From NCBI GenBank assembly GCA_047967505.1, contig CM106539.1: a stretch of DNA of 64,000 bases. One strand, written 5' to 3'. Position 1 is the stretch's first letter. Every line of letters begins with the position of its first letter. The position numbers and the translations under genes were made by a program. Shown here piece after piece: positions 1-10,802 of this stretch. The notes beneath the pieces were generated by a model. That model saw nothing but the letters and a program-made list of their open reading frames with translations. It did not search any database and was not told the DNA's origin. This stretch comes from Dipteris shenzhenensis. Its lineage: Eukaryota > Polypodiophyta > Polypodiopsida > Gleicheniales.

Positions 1-265
1 TGCTAGCTTCTTCTAATCATGAGGGTCGAGGGAGATTTGGCCATGCGACCAAATCTTGCCATCTTCTTTCTAATCACGAGTATCGAGGAAGATTTGGTTG
101 TGGCCAAATCTTTTCAAAGCAGCAAGGTTTAGGAAGATTTAGTTGTGATGCCAAATCTTTATAGCTTCTTTGAAATCACCAAGATCTAGGGAGATTTGGC
201 TATATGGCCAAATGTTGTATGTTTTGAAAGAAGCCAGGAGATTTGGCCGCATGGCCGAATCTCCC
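1..265 (+). repeat. Palindrome-bearing ~57-bp repeat cluster, left block
   Basis: Five degenerate repeats near 31, 90, 133, 190 and 238. Each has an imperfect palindrome of the form GATTTGG-N6-8-CCAAATC, followed by a spacer resembling GCTTCTTTCAAAGCACC. The same repeat recurs at 2083-2855, and one palindrome lies downstream of the transposase-like gene near 6613. The left edge is cut by the window. I read it as subterminal repeats of a DNA transposon; a satellite is the alternative. Confidence 0.7.
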
Positions 266-475
266 CATTTAAAATTTAAAATTCAAATCTTAAGATTCAA
301 ATTTCAAATCTGAAAATTTCAAAATCTTAGATTCAAAATTCAAAATTTAAAATTCAAAATTCAAAATTCAAAATTCAAAATCTTAGATACAGAATTCAAA
401 TTTCAAATTTGAAGATATGAAAGTCAAATCATATACTAAAGACCCTACTTTCAAATTACACTTCGAGATTCCTAC
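266..475 (+). repeat. AT-rich inverted-repeat arm, left
   Basis: A run of alternating AAATTCAAA / AAATTTAAA words. It ends with CCTACTTTCAAAT near 445-458, whose reverse complement occurs near 1934-1946. The arm at 1925-2080 is the reverse complement in composition and word order. The two arms enclose about 1.45 kb. From 476 to 839 I see no gene. Confidence 0.55.
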
Positions 476-839
476 TTTTACAGGACTCTTTCTTTCAAAT
501 CTTGGTGTTCTGAAATGGAGAAAATGGAGAACATGCAAGAATTAGGTACACTTTTGATTTCTTTTGTTTTCTTACTTGAATGATTGAGTAGCCATCGTAG
601 GAGCTAAAGAGAGAGTAGCTGTAGCAATTGTAGAGGGAGCGTCTTATTGTAGAGATCCAGAAATGCAGGATGGATAAGGGACTGAGCCTTCCAGGCTTTA
701 CATAACATCAAGAGGCAACCGACAGAGCATGAACTCTACTAGCTCTATTGGTAACAATCCCTCACAGAGTGAGATATTAATATTCTCGCTGCTACTGCTA
801 CTCTGGTACCATGAATCCCGACCTGCTTGTGGGATATGC

Positions 840-1170
840 TTGCTGATGGTAGGAGAAGGAGAAACCGTGACGAGGGCGACGAGGAGGAAGATGGAGGTGA
901 CGAGGAGGAAGAAGGCGAAACGAGGCTTGCAGGATATGCCGGGCACTCTGATGGTAGGAGAAGGAGAAACCGCGATGAGGGCGACGAGGAGGAAGATGGA
1001 GGTGACGAGGAGGAAGAAGGAGAAATGAGGCTTGCAGGATATGCTGGGTGCTCTGATGGTAGGAGAAGGAGAAACCGCGACGAGGGCGACGAGGAGGAAG
1101 ATGGAGGTGATGAGGAGGAAGAAGGAGAAACGAGGCTTGCAGGATATGCCGAGGCTTGTAGAAAGAAACC
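840..1170 (+). repeat. 105-bp coding-like minisatellite, about 3 copies
   Basis: Three tandem copies of a ~105-bp purine-rich unit starting near 843, 948 and 1053, with a partial fourth. Because 105 is a multiple of three, all copies stay in phase and several frames are open on both strands. One plus-strand frame (827-1177) gives a charged repeat of 35 residues with RRRRNRDEGDEEE followed by DEEEEGETRLAGYAG. There is no promoter, intron signal or known domain to show that it is translated. I call it a minisatellite, not a gene. Confidence 0.75.
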
Positions 1171-1324
1171 GCGATGAGGGCGATGAGGAGGAAGAAGGAG
1201 AAACGAGGCGGAAGACAGACGGAAGAAAGAAGACGCAGCAGCGAGGACACAAGGAGGATGAGGGCAAGAAATCACGCAAAAAGGGGGGGAAGAAGAAATC
1301 TCCCAAAAAGGGGGTGAAGAAGCA

Positions 1325-1420
1325 ATGCCCCAAAAAAAGCATGCTTTGGGGGGAGGGAGCAATCCCCCCAAAAAAGCATGCTTTGGGGGGGAGGGAGCAA
1401 TCCCCCCAAAAGCATGAAGA
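1325..1420 (+). repeat. Tandem palindrome CCCCAAAAAAGCATGCTTTGG
   Basis: A unit of about 46 bp is repeated two and a half times. Its core is self-complementary around GCATGC, with flanking C4A6 and T3G6 runs joined by GGGAGGGAGCAATC. It could form a hairpin in single-stranded DNA. From 1421 to 1924 there is only a 14-A run and unique non-coding sequence. Confidence 0.6.
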
Positions 1421-1924
1421 GCCACTATTTAAAAAAAAAAAAAAAGACTTCCTTCTAATCCAACTATTGTGTGTGGAATCTATGGAGAGTTGAATTGGTA
1501 ATGGAATTTTAAAACCTACATAGTTAAGTACACATTGCTAGGACAAAACTGGGATGGGGAACCTCCCAGGACCTCTTATTTTGACATAGTTTTGAACTTT
1601 TTTGCTTGCAATTAGCTAAGCAAGGGTGGAGGAGTGTTTTCCAAGAACTACCCCATCTAAGACGTTGTCCTAAAGCTCTCAAACCACCCTAGGTACACAT
1701 TGGAGATCTAGGAAGGGAGAGAACAAGGTGAGCCTAGCACTTGATTCCCCATGAAGACGAATTCAATTCCTTCTCATAGGTTTACTTTTTATGCTTGGTT
1801 TAAAAGGTTTGTTTAGCTTTGCCTTTTAAAGTTTTGGTTTTTTAATAGTTTTATATTTTCTAGTTTGCTTCTAAAGTAATAGTATGATTTTAAAGTGTAA
1901 TAGCTTGAATCATGAAAAGCATGT

Positions 1925-2080
1925 ACGATTTTTTTGAAAGTAGGATCTCTACATTTGAATTTCAAAATTTGAAACTTGAAACTTGAAATTTGAATTTTTT
2001 ATTTTAAATTTTGAATTTTGAATTTTAAACTTTAAATTTTAAATTTTAAAATCTGGATTTTCAATTTTTAAATTTAACGT
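1925..2080 (-). repeat. AT-rich inverted-repeat arm, right
   Basis: Mirror partner of the left arm at 266-475. It begins with TTTGAAAGTAGG and continues with TTGAAATTTGAATTTT-type words. Repeats just outside the arm (2083-2410) are in the opposite orientation to those at 1-265, as expected if 1-475 and 1925-2410 are the two halves of one large inverted repeat. Confidence 0.55.
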
Positions 2081-2082
2081 TT

Positions 2083-2855
2083 GAAGATTTGTCCATGTGG
2101 CCAAATCTTCCTAGTGATTTGAAAGAAGATTTGGCCATGTGGCCAAATCTTCCTAGTGATTTGAAAGAAGCTAGCAACATTTGGTAGCACGGAAAAATCT
2201 TCCCAAACCCTAATGCTTTGAAAGATTTGGCCACACGGCCAAATCTCCCAGAACCTGATGATTTGAAAGAAGCATGCAAGAGGAGGTTGCAGAGCCAAAA
2301 CTCTCCATACCCTAGTGCTTTGAAAGAAGCCTACAAGATTTGGCCACACGACCAAATCTCCCCAAGTTTGAAAGAACGCCACAACCAAATCTTCTCAATG
2401 CTTTGAAAGAAGTCATGGAGGTCTCGAAGGATTTGGCCGTGCATCCAAATCTTGCTAGCTTCTTTGAAAGCACCAAGGTTTGAGCAGATTAGGCCGTGTG
2501 GCCAAATCTTATTGCTTCTTTCAAAGCACTAGTGTCTTAGGAGATTTGGCCATGTGGCTAAATCTTGTTGGCTTCTTTCAAAGCACCAGGGTCTAGGGAG
2601 ATTTGACCATGTGGCCAAATCTTGTGGGTTTCTTTCAAAGCACCAAGGTCTAAGTAGATTTGGATGTGTGCATAAATCTTTATGGCTTCTTGAAAGTACC
2701 AACATCTCGGGAGATTTGGTTGTGTGGACAAATCTTGCTATCTCCCTTTCAAAGCACCATGGTTTGTGAAGATTTGGCCATGTAGCCAAATTTTGCTGCC
2801 TAAAATTCAAAGCACCAAGGTTTAGGAAGATTTGGTCTTGCAATGAAATCTTGTA
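2083..2855 (+). repeat. Palindrome-bearing ~57-bp repeat cluster, right block
   Basis: About fourteen degenerate repeats. The palindromes lie near 2083, 2126, 2224, 2336, 2428, 2485, 2540, 2598, 2655, 2710, 2768 and 2826. The best copies read GATTTGGCCATGTGGCCAAA. From about 2083 to 2410 the units are in reverse orientation (spacer GATTTGAAAGAAG). From about 2430 they are forward (spacer CTTCTTTCAAAGCACC) with a spacing close to 57 bp. The cluster ends about 60 bp before the transposase-like reading frame. Confidence 0.8.
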
Positions 2856-2913
2856 AAGCATTTTCATCCTAAGTCACACCATCAGATATCAATATTGAAC
2901 TATAACAAATGCT

Positions 2914-5900
2914 ATGTACTATGCAGGTGCCACATTGAAAGTGGGGGTTAAAGTCAACTTGCTTGTCAGTGGAAAGATTGTTGCCATTGGGACAATATTC
3001 TCTACATCACATGATGACATGTGCCAAGGTGTGCCCTTGGGAGAAAACAATGTATCAGTGGCGATCGATATTTGTATGGATGAAAGTGCACTTCTTCCAT
3101 TTCCTACAATGGATGCATTCTTAGTCTATGAGGCTTTGGGTAGTGTTGTTCGTTGGAAAGCACGATCAATGAGTTGTGTGGACAATGTCAATGGAGCTAT
3201 TGTACCAATGAATGATATGACATTAGATACCATTGACATTGAACCTCTATGTGAATATGATGAGTTTTCCATTCGAGAATCATGGAAGGACAAGAAAGTC
3301 TTAATATGGGATGAGCAGAAAACCAAGAGCATTGCAGAGGGTGTTGTTTTGTATGTCTACCCATTTGAACCTATAAATTTTGAGATGCTTGGTGAAGGTA
3401 ATCTAGGTGTGGGAATTGAAAAGTATCACAGTGATGTATCAGGCATCGATACCATCCACTTAATAAAATGGCCCATTGCACAAATAACCTTTTTAGATGG
3501 AACTTCATTAAGAATCGATGACACCATGAATTCTTTAAGTGGTTCTGGGAAAAAGCACATGGAAGATGAGGACCCAATGGAAAAATCCACAAAAAAGAGG
3601 CGTTACTGCATGATAAAGAGAAAAGCTAAAAAACATGGCATGTCATTAGCATCATCTAGACTCACAAGGGATGCAATCATAAAAGTATCTATGATTGATT
3701 GTTGTAAACAAAATGGTTGTCAATTTGCCGATCGTCGAATGATATCCAAATTACGCATAGAGTATTGGGGCCAAAGTTTGGAGGCTCGCACCAATTATGT
3801 ATATGACACTCTTGGGGTTGCTTGTCGAAAAGATGACAATGAGCAGTTCAAATATGTCTTTTCATTGAATGGTATTCAAGTTTGTTGTAGAGCATGGTAT
3901 GAAATGCATGGTATTCCAAAAACAACATTTTATCGATACAGGGAGCAATTTGAAATTGGTATACGAAGGTGCATACATGGTAATAAAGGAATCGTGCGGA
4001 GAGGTTGGGACCACACAGAACTGGGTAGAGCCATAATCTAAGATTTTTGTGGATAACAATTCTGAGCGTATGCCACACAAAAGTAGAACACTTTAGGATG
4101 GATCAAGGGAAACACAGTTGGTGATACCGAATGTATACAAGCAGGTTGATATTCTCTATGAAGTTAACATGCAATTAAAGCATAGTTTGGGTTGTAAGGA
4201 GATGTCAACTTCCACATTCAACCGCATATGGAACTCTGAATTCAAGCATGTAACTTTGTCAAAAACAAGTGAATTCTCTAAGTGTGGTTTATGTAGTGCA
4301 ATCAAGGCTCAGCTTGCAGCGACAAAATGCCAAAATGAACGTAATAAGTTGATGGAAGATAGAAGAAAGCACATGTTACAACAAAAAAATTATAGAAATG
4401 TGTACTACACTTGGCGTAGATTTTCTGAAATGTATCCTCAGACATACTTGTGCATTATCCATGATAAGATGGACCAAAAGAAGACAGCCATCCCTAGATT
4501 ATGCAATCGTTCAAAGGACACAGACAAATCCTTTCAGCTCCCAGTGGCTTTGACTGGCATGATAACACATGGACATGGTCAAGGATGTTATGGTCACTTT
4601 TCTTTATCCTTGTGGCCATCGGATCCTAACTTCACAATTGGTTCATTGGCTTTGTGTTTGAGAAATCTTGAAAGATTTGATAACCATGCACTTGGAGATT
4701 TGATACACGATGGGATGCCAAGGTCTGACAATGCTCTGCTAAATGCACTAACCTCAAGAGAAGCATTGGATTCTCACTATGTTTCTAATGGCAAGCAACA
4801 ACTTTATCTTGGAGCAGTGGGTGGAACATTCAAAGACCTTGGACTTGGAAGTTCCCATCAAGAAAATCCTTATAAGAAACTACCCGAACACCTATTGTTG
4901 CAGTTGGATAATTGTGGATCTGAAAACAAGAATAGGTACTTGTTTGCATACCTATCATTACTTGTTGCTCGAGGGATTTTCAAGTCAATTCAATTGGGAT
5001 TCTTGATGGTTGGGCATACACATGAGGATATTGATGCAATGTTTAGCAGGTTTTCAAAGAGGTTAAGAACTAGCCAAACATTGACATTTGCACATCTCAT
5101 GGATACTTTTAGACAATGTGAGGAGTCTTCTCCAACGCCATTTTTGGTAACGGAAGTCCCTGATTTCAAGAGCTATGTTGATGGATGCCTATGCGATGGG
5201 AAAGATTCTTTAGTGGGACACTCAAAGCCTCTCCAATTTTGGTTCTTTATGCGAAATGAAGTTCCTATCATGCAATATAAAGTGCATCCACGATCATTAG
5301 ATTGGCAACCAAGTGAAGGTGGCATTGAGTTGTGGAAGAGACATCCGGATGGTCATCCAATGCTACCAAGTGGAGAGCCACCTTATGTAACCATGTTCAA
5401 GTATGTGAAGGATCACTTAGATGTGATAGTTGGTATCAAGGAGTATGTATGCTTTTGGGAAAAATGGGCACACTTGCAAGGTCCAGAAGCATCTTTCACA
5501 AAGTTTTACAAGCCAGTAGTGAAGTACTGGAAGAGCATGATTGATGAGCTTGATAAACCAAACAATAGTGTAGAGGGCATGTACGAGAGATTTTGGCCAA
5601 AGACGCAACATATTGATTGTGTGCAAGTAGTTGATAATGAAAACGATGAGTTTCAAGGAATTGAAGAGTTGAATGATCATTACTGTGGACCTCAAAGAAA
5701 AAAGCCAAAACAATCATTTGATCCAATGGTTGATGTACAAAAAGGACACTTTCTTTTGGTCCGACCAGCAGAAAAAATTTACCCAATTTGGCTAGGCATT
5801 GCTCAAACTGATGTACAGAAGGATAATAAATCTAAAAATTTCAAGAAGGTTTTCATACAATATTGGGCACCTATATGCAAAAGACACAATGCACAAATTG

Positions 5901-6148
5901 AGGAGGTATATGCAGATTGTTGGAACAAGGTTTGGATGTGCAATAAAGGTGATCCTCCACGTTGGGAATCTGTTGATGCTATTGTATGGTCATGGGTTCC
6001 AAAATGTAACCTCTCAAAGAAGGTTTCTTCAAAGAGCAACAACCTCCCCATCAAGGTGAAGATACCAACCATTGCACGCAAGCGAGATTTATCCAATTTG
6101 TCTCATAGAACAGATTCCGATTCTGATGCTGACTCCACAATGGAGTGA
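2914..6148 (+). pseudogene. DUF7869-like transposon protein, broken by one frameshift and one stop
   Basis: Two long frames, 2914-4041 (375 codons) and 4118-6148 (about 676 codons), read as one protein. After ...TELGRAII the coding sense continues in the next frame from about 4040 (IFVDNNSERMPHK), so an extra base near 4039 is inferred. A TAG at 4094 precedes DGSRETQLVIP. The first 120 residues resemble the DUF8039-type domain of plant En/Spm-associated proteins (GENNVSVAIDI, EALGSVVRW). Next comes a region like the N-terminus of DUF7869 proteins (VCCRAWYEMHGIPKTTFYR). A C-x2-C pair follows in FSKCGLCSAI. The C-terminal half has LLLQLDNCGSENKN and FLMVGHTHEDIDAMFSRFS, the DUF7869 signature. 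Function is probably transposition, with conserved acidic residues in an RNase H-like fold; that is inference. The start may instead be an exon start, because TACTATGCAG precedes GTGCC at 2925. Family names are from memory and no search was run. Confidence 0.75.
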
Positions 6149-6737
6149 AGGTACTTGAAAAGCATGACTTTTTTTCCGTGCACAACAATAATTTAATTGA
6201 ATACTGACAAATATTTGGAAGGTATGACATTGATCTTTTTCCTTTATCTTTTTTTTGGCAGACCATTGCTTTGTGGTTGCAAGTTTTGCACACTCGACAA
6301 AATATCAAGGACTAGTGTTGCATTCTTACTTTTTCTCCAACTAAACTAAAAATGGTGTTTTTGAACACCACCTTTTTTCGAGAAGAGGCAAAAAATGCTT
6401 CGTTAAACTCAAACATATGATGTTTTTTTCTTAGCTAATGCAAAACAAACATACTCCAAATTGTGAGTTTCATATACATGGCAAAATCCAGGGAGAAAGT
6501 CAATGGAGTGCACTCAATGCATTGTAATTGTAACCCCTCAAAAAATACCATGCATTGGTTGAAATCTCAACATTTGACATTTTATTTATGTTGATGCAAA
6601 CCATGCACATTTGCGAGATTTGGATGGACTACCAAATCTATGGGAAAAATCAATGAAAAACATTGAATGTTACATAATTACAACCCCTCAAAAGTTCCCA
6701 AATTATCAGGATTTTCCTAAATTCTCTAATATGGTGT
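6149..6737 (+). other. 3' flank of the transposase-like gene with a ~150-bp direct repeat
   Basis: No gene. Two diverged copies of a ~150-bp segment lie side by side (about 6430-6585 and 6586-6735). They share TGCAAA...CATA/CATG, TCAATG and AACCCCTCAAAA. The second copy contains AGATTTGG-N8-CCAAATCT near 6613, the same palindrome class as the upstream clusters. This ties both flanks to one element. The tandem-unit homology begins immediately to the right. Confidence 0.5.
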
Positions 6738-7069
6738 TACACTCATTTGCGCGTTGAAATGGAATATGTGAGACACACTTTCACTTCTATCAGGGTCTCG
6801 GCAAGGGCATAGCTATGTCAGTTTGGAAGCTTAGAATAATGCATGTTTGGAAAGCCACACCATCTGATAAGGTTTTGAATTCTATGCCACTACTTTACAA
6901 TGTGTCCCATAAAAGCCCAAAGAAGTAGAACGCAAAACATTATGATGTAAAACTTTCAAAAACATCATTCATTTATTAACATTCATGTCACTCTTTCAAG
7001 CATTATATTTTGTTGGTTTAATTTTTCATGCATTACCTGCAAGAGACTAGTTACAATGTTGTGGGTTGT

Positions 7070-7660
7070 GAAGTCAACTTGTTTCGAGGTGAACGGAGTT
7101 TGCCCCCCCCTTTATAGCACAGCTTTGGAAGATTATTTTGGGAGAATTTCCACGCAGGATTCGGACTTTGAATTGCAATCCTGAAGTTTCTCCTTTATGT
7201 TTCCTTTGTAAGAGCAAAAAAGGGGTTTCATTTTGGGAATGTGTGGTAGTCCGTGGAGTTTGAAGAAGTGTGTGTAGATGGTTCGAACGCATCTGTTAGT
7301 TTTCACGGTATCTTGAAGCAAGCCCTCTTTGGTGATAAAGGGAAGTTGAGTACTCTCTTGAATCTGTGGCAAATGGTTCCAGCACTGAACATCTGCAACA
7401 TCAAAATAATCTTATTTTTTAGAAGACCCATGATGCAGGCTCTTTCTTTAAGAGGTATCGAAAAAGTCTGTGTAGAAATTTTGGCTACTTTGGTAGAAAG
7501 AGCTCCTTATTCTGGTAGGTCTACTTAGCCCTCATGGGCTGAGATGTTCAGACCATTTTGATTATGTCTCCTTGCTTTAGGAGGTGCACTTTTTATTTTT
7601 GCTGCTGTACTTCATTTTTTCTTATATATAATACTAGTTTTTAAATCCCCCACCACCCCC
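7070..7660 (+). mobile_element. LINE 3'-end fragment (zf-RVT-like), unit 1
   Basis: The plus frame at 7105-7260 reads LWKIILGEFPRRIRT, then CFLCKSKKGVSFWEC. This resembles the zinc-binding domain found downstream of plant LINE reverse transcriptases (C-x2-C then ...WxC). Past several stops come LNIWN-like words typical of the LINE C-terminus. A T-rich tail follows (TTTTTGCTGCTGTACTTCATTTTTT). No reverse-transcriptase core is present, so this is a 5'-truncated, dead insertion. The same fragment occurs at 19970-20490, so it predates the duplication. Confidence 0.5.
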
Positions 7661-8690
7661 CTTCAAAAAGTCATTTTTCTCAAGCACCTGTATCTTATGA
7701 CATGTTATAAGGTTTAGTCTAAGTGCTTTTTAAGCCTTCGATCATAAAACTCTAAAAAACAATCACTCTTTTAACAATTCCTTAGAAAGAGAGAGAGAGA
7801 GAGAGAGGGAACTGGTAACACTCACAGGTCATTCTACTACAAAAGGAAGAGTGCAATGAGTTTAGAACTAGAATACAAAGCGATGTTTGTTCTCTATCCT
7901 ACTTTGTAGGAAGGGGAGCATTGAGATGGCAAGGCAAAGTAAGACACTTATTCTATGTTAGAATGTTAGAAGCAAAAACTATAGGTGCCTTAAGAAATGG
8001 AAAACTTCTTGAATACCCCAGCAATGCTGCTCCTCATTGGACCGCAAGGCTTTTTTAATGTCCCATATTTCTTGCAAAGCATATGTACTGCAAATAGGAG
8101 ACTACCTTGAGAGGAGAACGTTTTAAGGGTATGGAGGACTAGGAATAAACATTAACTGAAAAGGTAGGACCTCTTTGGAGCCATCAAGAGAGAGATCTTG
8201 AGGTTACTCTTGTGCACTTGACAACAAAACATTGGACTCTAATCCTTACTACCTTCTTGTTTTTAGACACCAGAAAGCAGTGAGCACTACAATAGACTCA
8301 CTATCAAAAGTGTTAGTGATATAGGAGAAGCCTTGTGATTCGCATCTTTTCAGTGTATCAAATCTTTCGGGCACAAAGGTTGATCTATACCAGCCAACAC
8401 AAGCTACCTGCTGACACATCATTTCTTATGGACATGAGAGCAAGCACTTTTTTAGAAAAGGACTACGACTTTTGCTTCTCCTTATGTCAGCCTCTCATGC
8501 ATTGCCATGGAGAATCAAAAACATGATTGACAACACTGGTCCATCATTGAAGGAGGACGTTTCCCCCTGAACAGTGGTGTGCAATGTGCCACTATTGCAA
8601 GGTGACTGACACGTCCCGACCTACATTATAAGTTCTAAATTGTTTTTTGTTTGTTGGAATGAATAATAACTTGGTAGGTTCCAGCTTTGC
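7661..8690. other. Non-coding part of unit 1, with GA microsatellite
   Basis: No supported gene. A (GA)n run of about 12 repeats lies at 7786-7809; the unit 2 homologue at 20624-20654 is longer. A short plus frame at 8335-8526 is conserved in unit 2 (21205-21402) but shows no family resemblance. On the minus strand this lies downstream of exon 4, where missing exon 5 would be expected in intact copies. Confidence 0.5.
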
Positions 8691-9737
8691 CTTGCTAGTC
8701 CAATCTAGTGACGAAGACACTACTATGGGATTTGCACCACCCACACCAAAGATGACTGTTGTCACAGAGGCCTTGTGGCCAGACCACCTATACAGAAACT
8801 TCTTTGTTGTGTCCAAAATTCTGCATATGCGCACAAAAGTAAAAACTTATGTCATAAGACATAGACTCTATAAATTTAGCCCAAAGGGACTAAGATATCA
8901 AATGAGGGAAAATTACCATATAAGAGGCCAGACAACAACAATGCCATCATCTGCACCCGAGATTAAAAGCGAGTCACCATCAGAGAAAACCAGACAGCTG
9001 ACTTCTTTGTGATGTGCAACCCAAGTCGCCAGTATGTTCTAGCTCGAAACCTTAGAATTTAGCCATGGGGGAAAGTTAATTGTATAGCCAGGGAAAGACT
9101 ACATGACCATGATAACAACAAAATATTAAACATCGGCGGATTTAAGGAACATGCACCTCCCAAAGATAGATTTTCTCAGACAAGCCGCCCCCTGCCCTGT
9201 AAACACCATTGTACGTGCAAGCAAGTGGTACAATCAATTCAATAGGGTAGCACCTATCAGCTTGAATCTGCTCTGAGACAAAACTGATCCATCTAAACCT
9301 CACCTGTGATACTTTTGCAAACTCAAGACTACAACGTCACTATATTGAAATGAGTGCAACGAAGATTACAACGTGTGGACGTGCCTAGTACACTGCTCAC
9401 TTGGAGTTCACGTATAGTAAATGTATGACGGCAATCGCTTGATTGACAAAGGCTCATTTCCATGAAAGTGTCGCTCTTTCTCCATCAAGCTCGAGCTTAA
9501 AAGAGTGCCAATTACCTTATCCAATGCCCAAAAGAAAATCTCACCACTGCGAACCGTGCCATTCCGTTGTATTTGTGAGGCTACTAAAGAATGATGTCCC
9601 AAAAAGACCAATCGATTGTGGGGGCATGCACAATTCCAGCGATGGGGGAGATGGTGTCCAATGGCGAGGTCCCAACAAGCTAATCTAGCAACGGCAATAG
9701 AGGAGGAGAGGATCATAGATTGTTTGAGGCAAGCTAG
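8691..9737 (-). pseudogene. RID3/IPI3/WDR18-like WD40 gene, exons 1-4, unit 1 copy
   Basis: Four exons on the minus strand. E1, about 9737-9516, reads ...ACWDLAIGHHLP then GEIFFWALDK and ends at a GTAAT donor. E2, 9267-9157, is 111 bp with CYPVE and GGGLSGKIYFWE-type sequence. E3, 9050-8917, contains VSCLVFSDGDSLLISG then DDGIVVVWPL. E4, 8820-8691, contains KKFLYRWSGHKASVTTV then SSSLDWT. Order and motifs match the N-terminal WD repeats of plant RID3 (yeast Ipi3, human WDR18), a subunit of the Rix1 complex in nuclear 60S ribosome maturation. Breaks: the first codon is CTA, the E4 donor is GC, and E3 has an upstream stop-like change relative to unit 2. Joining E3 to E4 at the visible sites gives TGA. 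The downstream exons would lie left of 6738, where the array ends, so this copy is truncated. Confidence 0.75.
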
Positions 9738-10199
9738 TGTGCTCGAGGGAATCGATCAAACTAGAAGATGTGAAGGAAAGAGAGAAGCCATAGCCAATTT
9801 GGAAAATTTACAGCCGCCATGGTTCCACATAGCATAGCTCGAGCATAGCTCGGACTGGCAGTTAGACAATTAGTGAGTGAGTAGTAAGCTTTTTATTTCA
9901 AAATCATCGTAACTACCGTTCATCTTGACATGGCATCCCTTTCATCATGACTCATGTATTCAAGGAGTCCACACGGGCCATGCAAAGTCCTTTTTGGGAA
10001 GAATCCGGCCGAATTCCGACCAAAAAAGGGGGACAATTGGCCCTTCTTGGTTGGCCGTCAAGGTGAGCTGGGGAGGCCACGTGGAGAATTCTCATGAGCT
10101 TTGGCCGAGGTTTTGAGTGGAGGATTCTGAGTTTTAGGAGGTTAGAGGTGGACAATCAGGATGTAATCCTAGCCAACCATAGCGACCTGGATGGAGTAG

Positions 10200-10302
10200 G
10201 GAAAGGGAGGCGGTGGGACACCTTTCCCCCTCATAAAATGGTGAGCGCGCAGGTAGCCTGCGAGCCATTTTATGAGCAGGAAAGGCCAGTCCCCCCTTTC
10301 TT
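10200..10302. repeat. Conserved long hairpin, unit 1
   Basis: Imperfect inverted repeat with arms of about 37-40 bp around a TAG loop. The left arm runs GGGACACCTTTCC...TCATAAAATGG...GCAGG. The right arm is CCTGC...CCATTTTATGA...GGAAAGG...GTCCC. It lies about 500 bp upstream of exon 1 on the gene strand. It may be a foldback MITE, a promoter element or a pre-miRNA-like transcript; nothing here decides which. Confidence 0.65.
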
Positions 10303-10802
10303 AGCCTGCCATCGTCAAACGCTTGGGGAGAGGGATTACAACCTAACACGTGTACATTCAGAGATGATAGCATCCACGCATGTTGTTTGCAGTAGGTGAT
10401 TTCAGGGAGGGCATTACGATGCGGAAGAAAATTTGATCGGAATGTCCAGATTCATATTCCCTCCATCCAAGACTATGATAGTTGATGGCTCCACATTAGC
10501 AATAGCTGACGAGCAAGTTCACCTCAATTCAACTGGAATCCCTTAGGAAGACTCTTACTGCCTGTCATCAGGCTTTACTCCATTCCCTACCTGTCAACTG
10601 CCTGTATTTGATTCCCTCTCACCTTGCTATGTTCGATTCCTTTAGGAAGAATCTTGCTTATGTGCCCATATACGTGCATGCAAGAAAAAACACATCAACA
10701 GGACACAATGTGTGTGTGTGCACATGTGTGCATGCTCGCTTGCGCATGCAAGGGTCAATAATTTGTTACACTCCTTTTTCTCCATGATTGCATCACCTTC
10801 TA

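Noticed and set aside
698-1493. Long overlapping frames on both strands (Pro/Ser-rich and Arg/Glu-rich)
   Set aside because: All arise from the 105-bp minisatellite, whose period keeps every frame open.
4024-4096. A 73-nt intron (GGTAGAGCC...CTTTAG) joining the two transposase frames
   Set aside because: The visible donor gives the wrong phase, and the skipped stretch encodes residues expected in the family (SERMPHK), so a frameshift plus stop fits better.
8647-9012. 121-codon plus-strand frame, also at 21523-21888
   Set aside because: It is antisense to WD40 exons 3 and 4, which have clear motifs and splice sites on the minus strand.
10134-10373. Minus frame of 79 codons with repeats in all units
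   Set aside because: It lies over the hairpin and its flanks. Frame conservation follows from recent duplication, and there is no domain or start context.
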